NCBI GenBank assembly: GCA_964652775.1
Contig: CAZZAM010000003.1
Span: 172,427 to 236,426, forward strand
DNA length: 64,000 bases
Direction: 5' to 3'
Source of the DNA: UBA11346 sp038060575
GTDB lineage: Bacteria; Planctomycetota; UBA11346
In this document: positions 60,750-64,000 of the stretch, one piece after another
Position numbering within the stretch: position 1 is the first letter of the stretch
How the letters are laid out: each line of letters begins with the position of its first letter
The notes under the pieces: generated by a model
What the model saw: the letters and a program-made list of their open reading frames with translations, nothing else
Database searches by the model: none
What the model was told of the DNA's origin: nothing
Program-made: the position numbers and the translations under genes

Positions 60750-62357
60750 GTGGCCACTGCCGTCAGCTCCCTCATTGCCCTACTGCCCAATCCGGAGCAG
60801 CATAGCCGGATCGCAGCGATGGATCCTGGTGCCGGCTTCGTCATCCACATTTGCACCCAGTCAGCCGAAGCCGATCGACTTTGCCGGCATATCCAACCGG
60901 ACGTTGTGCTATCTGGAACTGGAATTGACGCAGGCGTCACCTGGCTCAGTCAGGTTCGGCGTCACGACCGCGATGTGTTTCGCATCCTGTGGACGCAGAC
61001 GCCACAGCTTGAAGCCGCTATTGATGCGGTGAATCGTGGCGATGCCGACGCCCTCCTCCGTGACCACTTGTCAGGTACGGATATTGTTAATCTGTTTCAC
61101 TTCGGCTGCGAACAAGCGCTCCTACGCCGCCATACCCATTCACTGGTCGATGAGCTGGCTGTTCGCAACACCGAGTTACTTGGTTTCAACGAACGTCTCG
61201 AAGATCTCGTCGCTGAACGCACGCAGCATCTTGTTGAAGCCCAGCAGCGGCTCCAGGAACAACAGCGCCAAGTCGTCCAACTTGAAACCCAATCAACCGT
61301 CACCCACCTACTCCGCGGATTAGCCCACGAATTCAACAATCCCCTTGCCGCCATATTTGGTTACGCGCAACGCTTGCGCCGCAACATGGCCAACGATCCA
61401 GACGGCGCTCGCCGGGTGGACGTCATCTTGCAAGAGGTTGAACATTGTCGGACCGTCGTTCAGCAATTGAGCCAATTGGCTACTCCTTTGATCGAAGACC
61501 AGACCCACATGAGGCCACTCGACGCTTTGCAGGTCGGCGCTACCAGGCTCACTTCGGCTGGTGGACGGGTTCCCAAGCTTTTAGTCGCCGACAAGATTCC
61601 CGATGTCATTGCCGCCGCCCGTGCATTATCCCGGGTTTTTGAACTGATCCTTGCCAACGCCGCAGATGCAGGGGCACATCACGTTCGCCTAAACGGCGAA
61701 CTGCTTGGCGACCGCGTTCGACTGACTCTAGAAAACGACGGCGAAACACCTGCAGACTCGGTCATCGCCAACGCCGTTCGTCCATTCTTCACCTCACGTG
61801 CGAATGCTGGCCATCGCGGACTCGGTCTGTCCACCGCTGCAGCATTACTACGCGAACAAGATGGCACCATTGAACTGGTCAAACCGGTGAGTGGCCAAGG
61901 CGCTACCACCGTCATTACCCTGCCAGCAGCAGAACCAGCGGTGCGGCGTCCATCCAATTACGATATCGGCAACCTGATCGGCACACCCACACAATCACCA
62001 GCAACTATTCTGGTCGTTGACGACGAGCCCATGGTCGCTGAGATTTTAGTCGATGTTCTCAAAGATGCTGGTCGTCAAACAGCCACTGCGGGTACGCTGG
62101 CCGACGCCATGACCGAACTCACCCGCATCGATATCTGTGCACTGGTTGTCGATTTACATCTTCCAGACGGAAGCGGTCTTGATTTTGCCCGCCGAGCTCT
62201 GGCCCTGAAACCACAACTCGCTGGCCATATTGCCCTAACGACCGGCGAAAGTGATCACGAGATCATCGAACGACTTATCGCCGAACATGGATTCCCGGTT
62301 CTCGCCAAACCCTTCCGGATCGATGAAGTCCTGTCGCTGGCGAAGCAGATTGCCTGA
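60750..62357 (+). CDS. Hybrid histidine kinase with N-terminal pseudo-receiver and C-terminal receiver
   Basis: The likely start is the GTG at 60750 (AGGGGT upstream); an in-frame TTG lies at 60714. The 535-residue product has an N-terminal receiver-like domain (4-118) in which the acceptor Asp position is not acidic (DVVLSGTGID). A coiled coil (about 128-185) follows. HisKA carries His193 in RGLAHEFNNPLAAI. The HATPase is divergent but recognisable (LEND-G box, FFTSR, GHRGLGLSTA). A full C-terminal receiver at 418-533 has Asp468 (LVVDLHLPDGSG) and Lys520. It is divergent from the response regulator operon with about 140 bp between, so both may share a control region. It is cytoplasmic; the input signal is unknown. 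Confidence 0.88.
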   Translation: MATAVSSLIALLPNPEQHSRIAAMDPGAGFVIHICTQSAEADRLCRHIQPDVVLSGTGIDAGVTWLSQVRRHDRDVFRILWTQTPQLEAAIDAVNRGDADALLRDHLSGTDIVNLFHFGCEQALLRRHTHSLVDELAVRNTELLGFNERLEDLVAERTQHLVEAQQRLQEQQRQVVQLETQSTVTHLLRGLAHEFNNPLAAIFGYAQRLRRNMANDPDGARRVDVILQEVEHCRTVVQQLSQLATPLIEDQTHMRPLDALQVGATRLTSAGGRVPKLLVADKIPDVIAAARALSRVFELILANAADAGAHHVRLNGELLGDRVRLTLENDGETPADSVIANAVRPFFTSRANAGHRGLGLSTAAALLREQDGTIELVKPVSGQGATTVITLPAAEPAVRRPSNYDIGNLIGTPTQSPATILVVDDEPMVAEILVDVLKDAGRQTATAGTLADAMTELTRIDICALVVDLHLPDGSGLDFARRALALKPQLAGHIALTTGESDHEIIERLIAEHGFPVLAKPFRIDEVLSLAKQIA

Positions 62358-62447
62358 TATGTCCACTCACCTAGCCAAGAGCAGATGCGCAACCGCATTA
62401 ATCCTACATGCCGCAGTCCGGACTGCTCGGTTTCGGATCATTCAGCC

Positions 62448-63947
62448 ATGACCATCGCAGGCAGGACAATTGCCGCGTTGGTAATCCGCGCTGAACGAGC
62501 AAATCCCATGCTGGTCCGCCGGGTGCGCCAGGAACTGCGCAACCGTGCCTTCATCGGCGCCTATCTACTCAGCCTCGTTGTCGCGGGAATTTCCGCAATT
62601 ATTGCGTCGAAAATGTCGGATGGCGCCTCCGCTGGCCAAGGCCTGTTTGTAGCGATCGCTATCGCGTGGACCGCCTTGATGTGTCTGCAGGCCATGGCAA
62701 CTCACCGCGCCATCACTGGCGATCGCGCGGCTGCATCGTGGGACCTGATCGAACTGACGGGCATGCCGCCGATGCGCATGGTCATCGGAGTGGTCCAGTC
62801 GAATCTCATCCTCGGTTTGCTTGGAGCTGCTGGTCTGGCCCCCTTTCTCGTTATGGCCTATTTGCTGCGCGGCATTGATCTGCCAACCATCGTATTCGCG
62901 ATCATCGCTCTGCCGATGCTGGGCGCCGTATTGGGTTCGCTAGCCGCCTGCGCTGCCTGCGTCGGCAACAATAAGAATGCCAGCAAAGGCATGGGCTTGC
63001 TGGTCGCCGTTGGCCTGATCGGCGTCTTTGCAGGTATGTGGGGCATCTGGGCAACCACGCAACATGGTGTTTCACCATGGCTGGCAGAGGTGCTGCGCGG
63101 TCGAACCGAAGCACTGCTGATCCTGGGGATCGTTCTCAATTCCTGGGCAGCCCTGATTGCAGCCAGTCTCGTCTTTGGTGGCGCCTTGCTTACCCACCGT
63201 GCCCTGAATCGCTCAAGTGGTCCGCGACTGGTCTGGATCCTCATCTGGATCAATTGGCTCGCGTGGTTCATTGGTATCATGTGGCTCGAATCACGAAAAT
63301 ACCCCATCTGGGACGAGGAAGTCTGGACCGGACTCGGCACTGCAAGCGTGTTATGGGCGATTGCATTCGGCTTATTCGCAGTGACCGAGGATATCGATGT
63401 CACCCCGCGTCAACTGCAGGCGTGCACTGGCGGTGGACGTTGGCGACGATTGGCGATGCAATTTCTGGGACCAGGATCAGCACGAGGCGCGCGTGCCACC
63501 CTGGCCATGCTATTGGTCAGCCTGGCGATGTGCGTTGCCTGGATGCCCAATAACCTAGCGCTGTTGATTGCCTGTTACGGTTGCATCGTGCTCATGCTCG
63601 GCGACATCGTATCGCGTGGACCACTACGAACCTGGTGCCAAACCCCTCCCACGCGACGCGTGGCAGTGGTTACTACCGCCATTGTCCTGGGTGTTCTGCC
63701 ATCGCTGATCTCCATGTTCATGACCGGAGACAGCAAGCATTTCGTGCTCGCGCTCTCGCCGTTTGCCGGCCCCTTCCAATTCTTTTCCTATAATCACAGC
63801 CAAACCATCGCTGAATCCGTTGGCGGCTGGGCTGTGTTGGGGCTGGGTGGGATTGCGATGCTCGCACTGATCCGACGAGCTCTGCACCGTGAGGCAGGAA
63901 TCGCCCGCATCACCGCCAGCCCGGACGACGCGAATCCGAGGACTTAA
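62448..63947 (+). CDS. ABC-2 type permease-like multi-pass membrane protein
   Basis: From the ATG at 62448 the 499-residue protein starts with a cytoplasmic segment RANPMLVRRVRQELRNRAFI, a phrase typical of ABC-2 permeases and gliding-motility-type membrane proteins. It then has about ten to twelve membrane helices: GAYLLSLVVAGISAIIASKM, LIELTGMPPMRMVIGVVQSN, GMGLLVAVGLIGVFAGMWGI and so on. TGMPPMRMVIG resembles the ABC-2 transporter signature where a loop contacts the ATPase. No ATPase gene is adjacent within the window. It follows the hybrid kinase by 90 bp; the next sequence is repeat copy 3. Confidence 0.75.
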   Translation: MTIAGRTIAALVIRAERANPMLVRRVRQELRNRAFIGAYLLSLVVAGISAIIASKMSDGASAGQGLFVAIAIAWTALMCLQAMATHRAITGDRAAASWDLIELTGMPPMRMVIGVVQSNLILGLLGAAGLAPFLVMAYLLRGIDLPTIVFAIIALPMLGAVLGSLAACAACVGNNKNASKGMGLLVAVGLIGVFAGMWGIWATTQHGVSPWLAEVLRGRTEALLILGIVLNSWAALIAASLVFGGALLTHRALNRSSGPRLVWILIWINWLAWFIGIMWLESRKYPIWDEEVWTGLGTASVLWAIAFGLFAVTEDIDVTPRQLQACTGGGRWRRLAMQFLGPGSARGARATLAMLLVSLAMCVAWMPNNLALLIACYGCIVLMLGDIVSRGPLRTWCQTPPTRRVAVVTTAIVLGVLPSLISMFMTGDSKHFVLALSPFAGPFQFFSYNHSQTIAESVGGWAVLGLGGIAMLALIRRALHREAGIARITASPDDANPRT

Positions 63948-63972
63948 CCTAAATCCGGCATTGGAAAAAACT

Positions 63973-64000
63973 CCAAGGCAACCGCAGAGGCGCAGAGGCC
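63973..64000. repeat. Palindromic-ended interspersed repeat, copy 3 (left end only)
   Basis: CCAAGGCAACCGCAGAGGCG with CAGAGGCC matches the left ends of the copies at 21361 and 27610. It begins 26 bp after the permease stop and runs off the window. Confidence 0.85.

Overview
This is a window of moderately high GC bacterial chromosome. It carries 47 protein genes that I can support, one of them truncated by the left edge, plus one tRNA, one cobalamin riboswitch and several palindromic intergenic elements. Outer-membrane functions (TonB-dependent receptors, an Mla-type lipid transporter) show a Gram-negative envelope. The PVC-like flavour comes from ECF sigma factors including a sigma factor fused to a membrane-anchored extracytoplasmic domain, Calx-beta and beta-helix secreted proteins, the phytanoyl-CoA dioxygenase/AraC pair, a URO-D-like protein and an ABC-2 type permease. 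These point to Planctomycetota or a close relative. That placement is inferred from gene content, not from a marker gene.

Layout. 1-4.1 kb: two minus-strand secreted proteins, a Calx-beta/Ig-like repeat protein cut by the window start and a tail-fibre-like protein. 4.9-6.6 kb: an ECF sigma factor and a FecR-like partner. 6.7-13.8 kb: a vitamin B12 uptake operon made of a cobalamin riboswitch, two tandem TonB-dependent receptors and BtuC, BtuD and BtuF homologues with touching or overlapping ends. 13.9-16.0 kb: a single open reading frame that joins an ECF sigma factor, one membrane helix and a complete serpin. 16.1-17.8 kb: hisI and an RlmI-like methyltransferase separated by palindromes. 17.9-21.3 kb: an MlaE-MlaF-MlaD-lipoprotein operon. 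21.5-27.6 kb: radA, an RlmK-like methyltransferase, ackA and pta. 27.8-35.4 kb, all minus strand: a MetB/MetC-type enzyme, cysK, cysA, then E2, E1-beta, E1-alpha and a FabH-type ketosynthase in one operon.

35.6-42.6 kb: a membrane-anchored protein, a small membrane protein and a compact stress-type cluster (DksA/TraR-like, BON, degenerate radical-SAM-like, BON, GroEL paralogue, DUF4003-like). 42.6-47 kb: a three-gene minus-strand operon of secreted proteins (ankyrin, its neighbour and a glycoside hydrolase). 47.2-53.1 kb: URO-D-like, parallel beta-helix, phytanoyl-CoA dioxygenase, AraC and PIG-L genes. 53.4 kb: tRNA-Arg(TCG). 53.5-60.6 kb: a six-gene minus-strand operon that begins with a response regulator and ends with a histidine kinase. 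Between them lie a membrane protein with about eight copies of a FliM-N-like motif, a TPR protein and two small proteins. 60.7-64 kb: a divergent hybrid kinase and an ABC-2 type permease.

Two things stand out. The sigma-serpin fusion could link sensing of an external protease to transcription. The response regulator/motif-array/kinase operon looks like a signalling system in which a phosphorylated receiver could dock on many FliM-like peptides. Both functions are inferred from architecture. A roughly 155-bp palindromic-ended repeat sits in both convergent intergenic regions at 21.4 and 27.6 kb, and a third copy starts at the right edge.
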